From: Peptoniphilus harei
GTDB lineage: Bacteria > Bacillota > Clostridia > Tissierellales > Peptoniphilaceae
Direction: 5' to 3'
NCBI RefSeq assembly: GCF_900454685.1
Contig: NZ_UATM01000032.1
Location: 682,001 to 746,000, forward strand
DNA: 64,000 nt
Shown: in pieces, positions 34,384 to 42,655 of the stretch
How positions within the stretch are numbered: the first letter of the stretch is position 1
Layout of the letters: each line of letters opens with the position of its first letter
The notes under the pieces: generated by a model
Seen by the model: the letters and a program-made list of their open reading frames with translations, nothing else
Told to the model about the DNA's origin: nothing
Databases searched by the model: none
Position numbers and translations under genes: made by a program

Positions 34384-34734
34384 TCACAGACTTTCTAAAT
34401 ACTTTTTAACTTGTGGTCCCACGTAAGCCTTGTCGTCCTTTAAAAGGATTGGTCTTTTGACAAGCATTCCATCAGTTGATAGGAGCTCAAAAATTTCTTG
34501 GTCTGTCATGTCTTTCTTCTTGTCCTTTAAGTTTAGTTCTCTGTACCTCACTCCTGATGAGTTAAAAAGTTTATAGATGTCAACTCCTGCTAGGTCTTTG
34601 ATTTTTTTCAGTTCCTCTACGCTTAGTAGGTCCTTGTCGATTTCCCTATAGTCATAGGAAATATTTTTTTCTTCCAAAAGTTTTTCTACATTCTTGCAAG
34701 TGCTGCATTTTTTGTATCCGATTAATGTGTTCAT
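34384..34734 (-). CDS. ArsC/Spx-family (YusI-like) thioredoxin-fold protein
   Basis: A 116-residue protein with the N-terminal KKCSTCKNVEKLLEE redox motif (CxxC at residues 10-13), the family linker REIDKDLLSVEEL and the closing LVKRPILLKD. True arsenate reductases have a single catalytic Cys at this place, while the CSTC pair and the lack of ars genes nearby suggest a YusI-type reductase or Spx-like regulator. Ribosome site AGGAGG lies before the minus-strand ATG. Confidence 0.85.
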   Translation of the reverse strand: MNTLIGYKKCSTCKNVEKLLEEKNISYDYREIDKDLLSVEELKKIKDLAGVDIYKLFNSSGVRYRELNLKDKKKDMTDQEIFELLSTDGMLVKRPILLKDDKAYVGPQVKKYLESL

Positions 34735-34806
34735 AATAGCCTCCTTCTAAGTCAAATTATACTATAAAAAAATTATAAAAAATTTTAAAAATTTTTGCAA
34801 AAAGTG

Positions 34807-34834
34807 TTTACATTTTTAGATTACGTGGTATAAT
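34807..34834 (+). promoter_or_regulatory. Strong sigma-A promoter of a candidate RNA gene
   Basis: TTTACA (34807-34812) and TATAAT (34829-34834) are spaced by 16 bases, with GTGG before the -10. No protein-coding frame follows within 700 bases. Confidence 0.75.
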
Positions 34835-34840
34835 AATAGT

Positions 34841-35249
34841 ACCAAATAAGATTAACGCGATAAAGCAAGAAAGAGTTGCTAAGGTTTTATCTTATTTGTG
34901 AACAATGACAATTCCATCCAATAAAAAAGTAAAAGCGTATTTGATTTTATTAATTTTATTAGCCTTTTATTAATTTCAATGAGGCTTTTATATAAACTGA
35001 AATTGAAGATGTAATTAAAGTAAGATGGTAAATAGTTTGAATTTTTTAAGTTAATTTACTCTCAGTTTTTATATAAATGGCAGGGAGTCCTAGAGTTGGG
35101 AGCTCTCGGGAATGTTAATTTATATAGGGCTATGGTAAAAAGAAGAATATAGGTGATTGATGTGATTGAACCAAAAAGTTTTAATTGGATGGAATTAAGA
35201 ATCTGAAAAGAATGTCTTTAGATAATTGATTAAGGACATTCTTTTTTTT
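34841..35249 (+). ncRNA. Candidate structured non-coding RNA(s), unassigned
   Basis: About 400 bases run from the promoter to a strong terminator without a usable frame but with many stems. Stem 1: CAAATAAGAT (34843-34852) with ATCTTATTTG (34889-34898), perfect. An internal AGCCT/AGGCT hairpin with T4 (34961-34990) could end a shorter RNA. TATATAAACTGA (34989-35000) can pair with TCAGTTTTTATATA (35062-35075), or the latter's end TATATAAAT (35070-35078) with ATTTATATA (35118-35126), which encloses GGGAGTCCTAGAGTTGGGAG; these two folds exclude one another. A final hairpin AAAGAATGTC / GACATTCTTT plus T8 (35207-35249) terminates. It is none of tmRNA, SRP RNA or RNase P RNA that I can recognise. 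Confidence 0.55.
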
Positions 35250-35392
35250 GTGGAATTTTTTAAGCTAGTTGTGGAAATTTAAAAAATTTTAAAGAAGATA
35301 AGGCTTGCGATTATAAAAAGTTGAAAAATAAAAAAAACAGATAACAAAAATGATTTATAAAGAAAAAATTAAAATTTTTTGTATTTTATATG

Positions 35393-35434
35393 TGTTTACA
35401 AGGGAAATAAAATATGTTTACAAGGGAAATAAAA
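35393..35434 (+). repeat. Two perfect 20-base direct repeats
   Basis: TGTTTACAAGGGAAATAAAA occurs at 35393-35412 and again at 35415-35434 (period 22). The region 35250-35507 is otherwise AT-rich with no credible gene; a 91-codon frame starting at 35350 runs into the terminator and the fprA antisense and lacks a ribosome site. Confidence 0.7.
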
Positions 35435-35507
35435 ATAGGAATAATGGAATAATGAATTTAAAAAATAAAGAAGGAAAAACAATCGACAATAAAATAAAAA
35501 TCTACAT

Positions 35508-35561
35508 AAAAAATCTCCACCTATGTGACATAAGTTGTGACATAAGTGGAGATTTTTTTTT
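35508..35561. terminator. Bidirectional terminator with nested direct repeats
   Basis: AAAATCTCCAC (35510-35520) pairs with GTGGAGATTTT (35546-35556), flanked by A and T runs. The loop contains TGTGACATAAGT twice in tandem. It serves the fprA gene on the minus strand. Confidence 0.85.
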
Positions 35562-35572
35562 ATTTAAATTTA

Positions 35573-36784
35573 TTAATCTTCTTTTGCTAAGATTCTTGCA
35601 GCCATTTCCTTACCGAAGTCTATAAGTTGTTTTAATTCTTCGTCAGTTGCTGCACCTTGGATTTCAAGTTGAGTGTCAAGTACATCGTACTTGCCTTCTT
35701 CCATGTATTTCTTTAGAGTCTTTAGGGCTCCACCTGACCATGAGTAGGAACCGAAGATTCCCCAATAGTTGTTTTTCATTCTTTGGTGAGAAACTTCTGT
35801 CAATAGGTAGTTCATTGGTGGGAATAGGTTGTTGTCATAAGAACATGATCCCAAGATAACTCCCTTGTATCTCCAGATGTCAGAAAGTAGGTAGGAGTTT
35901 GAAGTCTTTGAGATGTCGCGAATTTTGACGTTTTTAAGTCCACCTTCAGCAAGTCCTCTTGCTACTGCTTCTGCCATTGTTTCTGTGTTACCATACATTG
36001 ATCCGTAGATTACCACACAACCGTCAATAGTTTCTTGCTTAGCTAGTGAAGTGTAGATGTCGATAATCTTTTGTGGGTTTTCTCTCCAAATTGGTCCGTG
36101 GTCTGGACAAATTAGTTCAATATCAAGACCTTCTAGTTTTTTAAGGGCTTTTAGGGCTTGATTTGCATACTTACCAACGATGTTGATGAAGTATCTTGTA
36201 GTTTCTTCTAGATAGTTTGAATCGTATTCGATTTGATCGTCGAAGATTCCACCATCAAGTGTTCCAAAGCCACCGAAGATGTCTTGAGAGAATAAAGTCT
36301 TAGTTGCTTCTTCATAGGCAACCATAGATTCTGGCCAGTGAACCATTGGAGTCATGTAGAAAGTAAGTTTTCTATTCCCAAGTTCAAGAGTTTCGCCTTC
36401 CTTAACTTCTATGATGTTGTCAGTAACTTCGTAGAAGTTGTTTAGCATTGCAACGGCTTTCTTGTTTGTAACAAGCTTTGCATCTGGATAAATATCCAAG
36501 ATTGACTTAATTGAAGATGTGTGGTCTGGTTCCATGTGATTGATTACTATGTAATCAATTTTTTCATTTTCTCCAATAATTTCATTGATCTTTTGAATGT
36601 AATCGTCAATTGTGTTAACTCTTACTAGGTCGAAAAGTATATTTTTTTCTCCCTTTAAAACAAAAGAGTTGTAAGCAACACCCTTTGGTAGTGGCCACAT
36701 TCCTTCAAATAGTTCTGTCTTCCTATCATTTGTACCTATGAAATAAATATCATCTTTAATAGGCACTGATAATAAATTTTCCAT
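35573..36784 (-). CDS. FprA-family A-type flavoprotein (flavodiiron protein)
   Basis: A 403-residue protein: metallo-beta-lactamase-like domain with the di-iron ligands in NHMEPDHTSS (residues 81-90), MVHWPESM and CPDHGP, followed by a flavodoxin domain (residues about 255-400) that binds FMN through IYGSMYGNTE. It reduces oxygen or nitric oxide to water or nitrous oxide, protecting anaerobes. No rubredoxin gene is adjacent. Ribosome site AGGAGG lies nine bases before the minus-strand ATG. Confidence 0.93.
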   Translation of the reverse strand: MENLLSVPIKDDIYFIGTNDRKTELFEGMWPLPKGVAYNSFVLKGEKNILFDLVRVNTIDDYIQKINEIIGENEKIDYIVINHMEPDHTSSIKSILDIYPDAKLVTNKKAVAMLNNFYEVTDNIIEVKEGETLELGNRKLTFYMTPMVHWPESMVAYEEATKTLFSQDIFGGFGTLDGGIFDDQIEYDSNYLEETTRYFINIVGKYANQALKALKKLEGLDIELICPDHGPIWRENPQKIIDIYTSLAKQETIDGCVVIYGSMYGNTETMAEAVARGLAEGGLKNVKIRDISKTSNSYLLSDIWRYKGVILGSCSYDNNLFPPMNYLLTEVSHQRMKNNYWGIFGSYSWSGGALKTLKKYMEEGKYDVLDTQLEIQGAATDEELKQLIDFGKEMAARILAKED

Positions 36785-36910
36785 ATATCCTCCTTATATT
36801 TTCATAAAACAAGGACCTAATTAAGTCTTTGTTCTTTTTATTTAAGATAGTTAATATTACAAATTATTTCTTACCCCATAATCCCAATAAAATTCAGGAT
36901 TAATATAATT

Positions 36911-37729
36911 TTAATAAAACTCTAGAAAGCTGTGTCTCTCGCCCTTTTCCTTGTAGCCAAGAATTTGTTCCATGTTGACATTTTCTGTTGCACGCAAGAG
37001 GTTGATGTCCACGTTTTTGTTTTCTTTTTTTAGCTCTTCAATGAGGTCTTTTATAAAAAATCTCTTGTTGCCAGACTTCTTTTGGGTAACTGTGCAGGCA
37101 CAGTCAAGAGCAGTAAGGCCAGTTGACTTCATAAACCTAATTATGGCTTCTTCCTTTACAAGATACATGGGCCTAATGAGTTCAAGACCTTCAAAGTTTT
37201 TAGACTTTAACTTTGGCATCATTGTCTTGAAGTCGCCAGCATAAATTATATTTAGAAGAACTGTCTCTATGACATCGTCAAAGTGATGGCCTAGGGCAAG
37301 CTTGTTGCAACCAAGTTCTTGGGCCCTGTTGTATAAGTTGCCACGACGCATCCTTGCACACATGTAACAAGTTGATCCGCCTTCAGACAATTTTTCTGCA
37401 ACAGAAAATACGTCAGAGTCGTGAACCTTAACGGGTATCCCAAGTTTTTCACAGTTGTACTCCAGCCTTTCCCTGTTCTCAGGAAGATAACCTGGATCCA
37501 TGGCGATGAATTCTAATTCAAAGGGAACCTTGTTGTGCTTCTTGAGTTCTTGCAAGAGCTTGGCAAGAGTTAGGGAGTCCTTGCCTCCTGATATAGCAAC
37601 AGCAATCTTGTCGCCAGGGCTAATCATTTCATAATTGTTGATTCCCTTGACGAATTTTTTATAAATATCTCTCCTATAAGTTTTTATTAGGGACCTCTCT
37701 ATGTCCACAATACTTTTAACTTTTTCCAA
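36911..37729 (-). CDS. TtcA-like tRNA 2-thiocytidine synthetase family ATPase
   Basis: A 272-residue PP-loop protein: AVAISGGKDSLTLAKLLQEL near residue 44, the CYMCARMRRGNLY Cys pair (near residue 120), HHFDDVIETVLLN and a late Cys pair in LDCACTVTQK. TtcA proteins thiolate cytidine 32 of tRNA using an iron-sulfur cluster bound by such cysteines. The family is broad, so substrate is inferred. Ribosome site AGGTG. Transcribed alone on the minus strand. Confidence 0.82.
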   Translation of the reverse strand: MEKVKSIVDIERSLIKTYRRDIYKKFVKGINNYEMISPGDKIAVAISGGKDSLTLAKLLQELKKHNKVPFELEFIAMDPGYLPENRERLEYNCEKLGIPVKVHDSDVFSVAEKLSEGGSTCYMCARMRRGNLYNRAQELGCNKLALGHHFDDVIETVLLNIIYAGDFKTMMPKLKSKNFEGLELIRPMYLVKEEAIIRFMKSTGLTALDCACTVTQKKSGNKRFFIKDLIEELKKENKNVDINLLRATENVNMEQILGYKEKGERHSFLEFY

Positions 37730-37934
37730 AAAATTTCACCTTTACCAATCTGTTTTTATTATAGCATAGTTATTTACTTATTGATAAGAAAGTCTAAATC
37801 TTTAAGACCTTCCTAATGAAAATAAAATCCCGATTAAAAATTTTGCTTAAAAATTATAACACAAGAAGTCTTTTATAAAAATATTTTTGGGAATATATAG
37901 GTAAAGTTCATTAAATTATAAAATTAAAGGCCTT

Positions 37935-37982
37935 TGTGATATAATTTATGTAATTAACTAAGGGGAACTAGCTAGGCTAGTT
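37935..37982 (+). promoter_or_regulatory. Promoter and leader hairpin of pncB
   Basis: A TGTGATATAAT extended -10 box lies at about 37935-37945. It is followed by AACTAGCTAGGCTAGTT, a perfect inverted repeat (37966-37982), 20 bases before the start of pncB. The hairpin may be an operator or leader stem; no regulator is known for it from this window. Confidence 0.5.
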
Positions 37983-38002
37983 GAAAGAAAAGGAAGTATA
38001 AA

Positions 38003-39457
38003 ATGGTAAATTATAATGTAAAGAAAAATTACACTCTGCTTGTGGATTTCTATGAGCTGACAATGGCAAATGGATTTTTTAAGGAAGGACTAAGGGATAA
38101 GACTGTTATCTTCGACATGTTCTTTAGAGAGGTGCCTGACAATGGAGAGTACACAATTGTTGCAGGCCTTGAACAGCTTATCGAGTATATGGAAAATCTT
38201 CACTTCTCTGATGAAGATATAGACTTTTTAAGAGAAAAAGGAATTTTTGACGAAGAATTTTTAACTTATTTAAGAGATTTTGAATTTAAGTGTGACGTTT
38301 GGGCAATGCCAGAGGGAACCTTGGCCTTTCCTGGCGAACCACTATTAACAGTAAGAGGTCCAGCAATCCAAGCACAAATGCTTGAAACTATGGTCCTACT
38401 TACAATTAACCACCAATCTATGATTGCAACTAAGGCATCAAGGATTGTTAAGCAAGCCAAGGGCAGACCAGTTGTTGAATTTGGATCAAGAAGGGCCCAA
38501 GGATATTCTGCAGCCAATCTTGGAGCAAGGGCAGCCTACATTGGTGGTTGTGCAGGTACAGCCAACACCTTGACAGACAAGATGTTTGGGGTGCCAGCTC
38601 TTGGAACAATGGCCCACTCTTGGGTTCAAATGTTTGACACAGAACTAGAAGCCTTTAGAGCCTTTGCAAGAGTTTATCCAGACAACTGCCTGCTTCTTGT
38701 TGACACTTACGACACCTTAAAGGAAGGTGTCCCTAATGCCATCAAGGTCTTTGACGAAGAAGTTGTCCCTCGTGGATTTAGACCTAAGGGAATAAGGATT
38801 GACTCTGGAGATATCACTTATATTTCCAACAAGGCGAGAAAGATACTTGATGACGCAGGCTATGAAGATGTTCAGATTATGGCATCCAACTCCCTAGACG
38901 AGTACACAATTAGGACAATCCTCCACCAAGGAGCAAAGCTTGACTCCTTTGGAGTTGGTGAAAGACTAATCACATCAAAGTCATCACCAGTTTTTGGTGG
39001 AGTTTATAAACTTGTTGCCACAGAAGATGAAAATGGAAAAATAACTCCAAAGATTAAAATTTCTGAAAACGTGACAAAAATTACTACACCAGGCTTTAAG
39101 GAACTTTACAGATTCTATGAAAATGAAACGGGTAAGGCCATGGGTGACGTCATTGCCCTAAGAGATGAAGAAATCCCTAAGGACAATTACGAAGTCTTCC
39201 ACCCAATTTACACTTGGAAGAGAAAGACTCTTACAGACTACACAGTTAAGAAGGTCCTTGTTCAAATTTATGACAAGGGAGAACTTGTTTACAAGATGCC
39301 AAGTCTTGACGAAATAAGACAAAGGGCCAAGGACGAACTTGATACCCTTTGGGAAGAAACAAAGAGGCTTGACAATCCAAATCAATATATTGTTGACTTG
39401 TCAGAAGAACTTTGGCAACTAAAGGACAACTTATTAAAGAAGCACGGAAAAAATTAA
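38003..39457 (+). CDS. pncB: Nicotinate phosphoribosyltransferase
   Basis: A 484-residue type-II PncB: LLVDFYELTMANGFFKEG, REVPDNGEYTIVAGLEQ, EFGSRRAQGYSAANLGARAA (catalytic region), GTMAHSWVQMF with the phosphorylatable-His area, and IRIDSGDITYISNKARKIL for the PRPP-binding loop. It converts nicotinate and PRPP to nicotinate mononucleotide with ATP hydrolysis, the first step of NAD salvage. AGGAAG is its ribosome site. The radical SAM gene begins 23 bases downstream. Confidence 0.95.
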   Translation: MVNYNVKKNYTLLVDFYELTMANGFFKEGLRDKTVIFDMFFREVPDNGEYTIVAGLEQLIEYMENLHFSDEDIDFLREKGIFDEEFLTYLRDFEFKCDVWAMPEGTLAFPGEPLLTVRGPAIQAQMLETMVLLTINHQSMIATKASRIVKQAKGRPVVEFGSRRAQGYSAANLGARAAYIGGCAGTANTLTDKMFGVPALGTMAHSWVQMFDTELEAFRAFARVYPDNCLLLVDTYDTLKEGVPNAIKVFDEEVVPRGFRPKGIRIDSGDITYISNKARKILDDAGYEDVQIMASNSLDEYTIRTILHQGAKLDSFGVGERLITSKSSPVFGGVYKLVATEDENGKITPKIKISENVTKITTPGFKELYRFYENETGKAMGDVIALRDEEIPKDNYEVFHPIYTWKRKTLTDYTVKKVLVQIYDKGELVYKMPSLDEIRQRAKDELDTLWEETKRLDNPNQYIVDLSEELWQLKDNLLKKHGKN

Positions 39458-39480
39458 AATAAAAAAGAGAGGGAAGTTAT

Positions 39481-40347
39481 ATGCAGTATTACGGAAATGT
39501 TTTTAGACCGCCAAGTGAGGCTAGGTCATTAATAGTTCAAGCTACAGTGGGTTGTTCTCACAACGACTGTACTTTTTGCTACATGTACAAGGAAGATGAT
39601 TTTAGGATAAGATCCCTTGAAGACATAAAGAAGGACCTAATAGAAATGAGTTCCTATGGAGATTACTTTGAAAGGATCTTCTTGGCAGATGGGGATGCTT
39701 TAGTTTTAAAGACAGAAGACCTTCTTGAAATCCTAAGGACAATAAAAAAATATTATCCCAATGTAAAGAGGGTTTCTTCCTATGCAACTGCCCAAGATAT
39801 AAATAGGAAGTCCCTAGAAGAATTAAAAGAACTTAGGGCTGAAGGACTTGAGATGCTCTACATTGGTTTTGAAACAGGAGACGAAGAACTCCTAAAAGAA
39901 ATTAATAAGGGTGTAACTTATGAAGAATATGTGACTGCCATGAAGAAGGCAAAGGAAGCTGGCTTTACAACTTCCATCACAATCATTGCAGGTCTTGGCG
40001 GAGTAGAGGGCATGGAGAGAAATGCCATTGGAACTGCCAAACTAATTTCAGAAACTAAGCCAGACTTCTTGGGTTATCTTACAATGAGGATCTACAAGAA
40101 CACACCTCTTTATGAAGACTATGTAAATGGCAAGTTCAAGATGCCAGATGCAGGTCAAATCCTTGAAGAGATGAAGATATTCTTGGAGCACGTTGACTCT
40201 GAAGGTACAGTATTTAGGTCCAACCACGCTTCCAACTACGTTCTACTTGCAGGAACTTTAAATGAAGATAGGGAAGGCTTAATTAGTGCAATAGAAAAAA
40301 CTTTAAAGAAAAAGTCTTTTAGACCTGATGTATTGAGAGGATTTTAA
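39481..40347 (+). CDS. Radical SAM protein
   Basis: A 288-residue radical SAM enzyme with the cluster motif in ATVGCSHNDCTFCYMYK (residues 23-39, CX4CX2C), a GDAL element and an IGFETGDEELLKEINKGVT stretch. The last 80 residues (LEHVDSEGTVFRSNHASNYV and onward) resemble the family of HemN-like or Elp3-like coproporphyrin-type proteins with unknown substrates. It lies between pncB and a hypothetical gene with a two-base gap to the latter. Confidence 0.82.
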   Translation: MQYYGNVFRPPSEARSLIVQATVGCSHNDCTFCYMYKEDDFRIRSLEDIKKDLIEMSSYGDYFERIFLADGDALVLKTEDLLEILRTIKKYYPNVKRVSSYATAQDINRKSLEELKELRAEGLEMLYIGFETGDEELLKEINKGVTYEEYVTAMKKAKEAGFTTSITIIAGLGGVEGMERNAIGTAKLISETKPDFLGYLTMRIYKNTPLYEDYVNGKFKMPDAGQILEEMKIFLEHVDSEGTVFRSNHASNYVLLAGTLNEDREGLISAIEKTLKKKSFRPDVLRGF

Positions 40348-40349
40348 AA

Positions 40350-40793
40350 TTGAAGGACAAGAATTTTGAAAGCATGGATGAAGGGCAAAGGCTAAAAAAT
40401 TTAAAAAAAGACTTGGACTCTGGAGTTATTTCCTTTGAAGAAAAGACTGAAGAGACCTCCCTTGCTCTAAATCCTGTTAGGTACCTAATCCCCCTTGAGT
40501 CAAGTCCCAATAAAAAGGAGAAACTTGACATTGACTACAAGAAAAAGGAAGGACCTAGTGACAAGAATTTCGAAATTATTATTGAGTTAAATCCAGAAGG
40601 TCATGAAGTTTATGAAAAGAAGGGAAGGTCATCAAGACTTCCTGCCCCTCACAGGGTTCATTATCTTCAAAGGACAAAGAGAGAAAACCCCAAGATAGAT
40701 AAGGGCTCTCTCTTTTATGACTACCTAGAGATTTACTTAAATAGAACAAAAAACATAGAGAAAAAATTTTTTGAAGACTACTTTGGACTCTAG
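40350..40793 (+). CDS. Hypothetical protein downstream of the radical SAM gene
   Basis: A 147-residue charged soluble protein; start is TTG 40350, two bases after the radical SAM stop, with GAGAGG as ribosome site. Motifs include EIIIELNPEGHEVYEKKGRS and PAPHRVHYLQRTKRENPKID. It ends with a helical FFEDYFGL. The gene is followed after 26 bases by the AI-2E exporter. No family recognised; the tight spacing suggests a shared transcript with its neighbours. Confidence 0.6.
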   Translation: MKDKNFESMDEGQRLKNLKKDLDSGVISFEEKTEETSLALNPVRYLIPLESSPNKKEKLDIDYKKKEGPSDKNFEIIIELNPEGHEVYEKKGRSSRLPAPHRVHYLQRTKRENPKIDKGSLFYDYLEIYLNRTKNIEKKFFEDYFGL

Positions 40794-40819
40794 TTTCAAG
40801 AAAAGAGGAAAAACAAAAT

Positions 40820-42028
40820 ATGGAAGATAAAAGAGAAATAAAAGAAAAAAATATCCCGTCAAAATTGACCTTTAAGACAGATGTCTACAAGAAGATATTT
40901 TTGACAGGACTTGCCCTCTTATTTGTGGCATACTTATTCGTAAATTCAAGGTCAATATTTTCAGGCCTTGGAGTCTTACTTGGCATTTGCGCTCCCTTTA
41001 TATTGGGAGGAGTCATTGCCTTTATAATGAAAATACCCCTAAACTTTTTAGAGAGAAAAGTTTTTGACAAGATACAAAATGAAAAATTTCAAAAGCACAA
41101 GAGGACAATATCCATTGCCCTATCCTTTATAGTGATAATCCTTGTTTTCTTTATCATTACGGCAATAATTGTTCCACAACTTATTAATTCCTTTAACGAA
41201 CTTAGGAAGTCCCTTCCAAGTTTCTTGCAAATGGCAATTGATAAGACAAGAGAGATACCTTACCTTAATAGTTATTCAGACAGACTCCAAGCAGAATACG
41301 ACAACTTGTCTTGGAATGAAATCTTTGATAGGGTCAAGGGCTTTGTGAAATCTGATGAAAATTCATCACACATACTAAACTCTGCACTTTCAACTGCATC
41401 AAGTATATTAGGTGGTTTGGTTTCCTTCTTCCTTGCCCTTATCACATCAATTTACATCCTTGCAGACAAGGAAAGATTGGGTTACCAAGCAACAAGAATT
41501 TGCTACTCATGTTTTAACAACAAGGTCGCAAATAAAATCTTACACGTTGCCCACCTTTTACATGAAAACTTCTTTGGTTTCATCAGGGGACAACTTACAG
41601 TTTCAACCTTTATAGGTATAGCAACTTTTATTTGCTGCCTAGTATTGAGGATGCCAAATGCAGCCACAATTGGTGTAATAGTTGGAGTGACAGACCTTGT
41701 TCCAATTATTGGCCCCTTCCTTGGTGGTGCCATAGCCTTTGTCATGATTGTAATCGAAGATCCAACAAAGGGACTTATCTTTATAGCCTTGATTGTGATC
41801 TTGCAACAAGTTGAGTCAAACCTAGTTTATCCAAAACTTGTGGGAAACGAAGTTGGACTTCCATCTCTTTGGACTCTTGTGGCAATCACTATTGGTGGTT
41901 CACTCTTTGGTGTTGTTGGCATGTGGGGTTTCATACCACTTGCATCAACAATCTACGCCCTCATAAAAGAGTACACAGAGTACAAGATCAATGAAAAGAA
42001 CTTAGACTTAAGAATGAAAAAAATATAA
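40820..42028 (+). CDS. AI-2E-family (UPF0118) transporter
   Basis: A 402-residue protein with about eight membrane segments and the family motifs ALITSIYILADKERLGYQ, FGFIRGQLTVSTFIGIATF, VIVGVTDLVPIIGPFLGGAI and LQQVESNLVYPKLVGNEVGLPS. Some members export autoinducer-2, others act as Na+/H+ or IAA exporters; the cargo cannot be told. Ribosome site GAGGAAAA precedes the start. A terminator at 42031-42066 closes the transcript. Confidence 0.9.
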   Translation: MEDKREIKEKNIPSKLTFKTDVYKKIFLTGLALLFVAYLFVNSRSIFSGLGVLLGICAPFILGGVIAFIMKIPLNFLERKVFDKIQNEKFQKHKRTISIALSFIVIILVFFIITAIIVPQLINSFNELRKSLPSFLQMAIDKTREIPYLNSYSDRLQAEYDNLSWNEIFDRVKGFVKSDENSSHILNSALSTASSILGGLVSFFLALITSIYILADKERLGYQATRICYSCFNNKVANKILHVAHLLHENFFGFIRGQLTVSTFIGIATFICCLVLRMPNAATIGVIVGVTDLVPIIGPFLGGAIAFVMIVIEDPTKGLIFIALIVILQQVESNLVYPKLVGNEVGLPSLWTLVAITIGGSLFGVVGMWGFIPLASTIYALIKEYTEYKINEKNLDLRMKKI

Positions 42029-42030
42029 AC

Positions 42031-42066
42031 AAAAAGACTTCTCATTTCACAGTGAGAAGTCTTTCT
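42031..42066. terminator. Bidirectional terminator
   Basis: AAAGACTTCTCAT (42033-42045) pairs with GTGAGAAGTCTTT (42052-42064), with A- and T-runs on either side, between convergent genes. Confidence 0.9.
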
Positions 42067-42085
42067 TTATGCAAAAAATTATTTC

Positions 42086-42460
42086 TTATTTAGATTTTTT
42101 CTTTGTAGTTTTCTTTGATTTAGAAGATTTTTTATCATCATCTTCTTCATTGTCGTCATCTTCCTTGGCATTTTCTTCTGCTTCCATTATGTTGCCTTCG
42201 CAGAATAAGTAAGTCCTCATTTGTTCGTCCCAACCTTCTTGATTGCGGCGAAGCCATTCAAGTGTCATCATTGCGTGTTCAATTTCTTCTTCGGCATTGT
42301 GCCACATGATTTCCTTTAGTTCTTTGTCATCAGTAACTGCAACTCTTTGGTAGTACCAGTCAACTGCTTCGATTTCTTCTTTTAGAGAGTTAATTGCTCT
42401 TACAATTTCCCTTTGCTTCTTCGTCATTTCACTAGCGGGTTCGTGATAATCGTTAGCCAT
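42086..42460 (-). CDS. Encapsulated-ferritin-like protein (EncFtn family)
   Basis: A 124-residue helical protein. Its first 90 residues match EncFtn cargo ferritins: MANDYHEPASEMTKKQREIV, then LKEEIEAVDWYYQRVAVTDD with a ligand Glu (residue 31), and EIMWHNAEEEIEHAMMTLEW with Glu58 and His62-type ligands, closing LFCEG. Such proteins form open decamers that oxidise iron inside encapsulin shells. The tail here (about residues 96-124) is a run of acidic residues then a Lys/Ser-rich end, not the usual hydrophobic cargo-loading peptide, and no encapsulin gene is present in the window. Ribosome site AAAGGAG lies upstream. Confidence 0.82.
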   Translation of the reverse strand: MANDYHEPASEMTKKQREIVRAINSLKEEIEAVDWYYQRVAVTDDKELKEIMWHNAEEEIEHAMMTLEWLRRNQEGWDEQMRTYLFCEGNIMEAEENAKEDDDNEEDDDKKSSKSKKTTKKKSK

Positions 42461-42655
42461 AATAAGCTCCTTTACAATAAAAAATGTTAATTTACTTTCA
42501 AATTAATTAAAGCACTAACACTTTACCAAAGGAATGGATTTTTCAAACTTCCTTGTTTTGGGTATAATAGATATAGTTGAAAAAATTATGAAGAGAAAGA
42601 GAATTGAAATAATTTTCAAAGATACTGAGAAAATTGATTAAAGGAGAGATTGTTA

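Noticed and set aside
34841..35249. RNase P RNA, tmRNA or SRP RNA
   Set aside because: None of their conserved cores (for example GAGGAAAGTCC of RNase P, the tmRNA tag, or the SRP GGAAG motif) is present.
35350..35625. 91-codon frame
   Set aside because: It has no ribosome site, crosses a strong bidirectional terminator and runs into the antisense of fprA.
37966..37982. NAD-related riboswitch before pncB
   Set aside because: Only one short perfect hairpin is present and no known riboswitch core could be matched.
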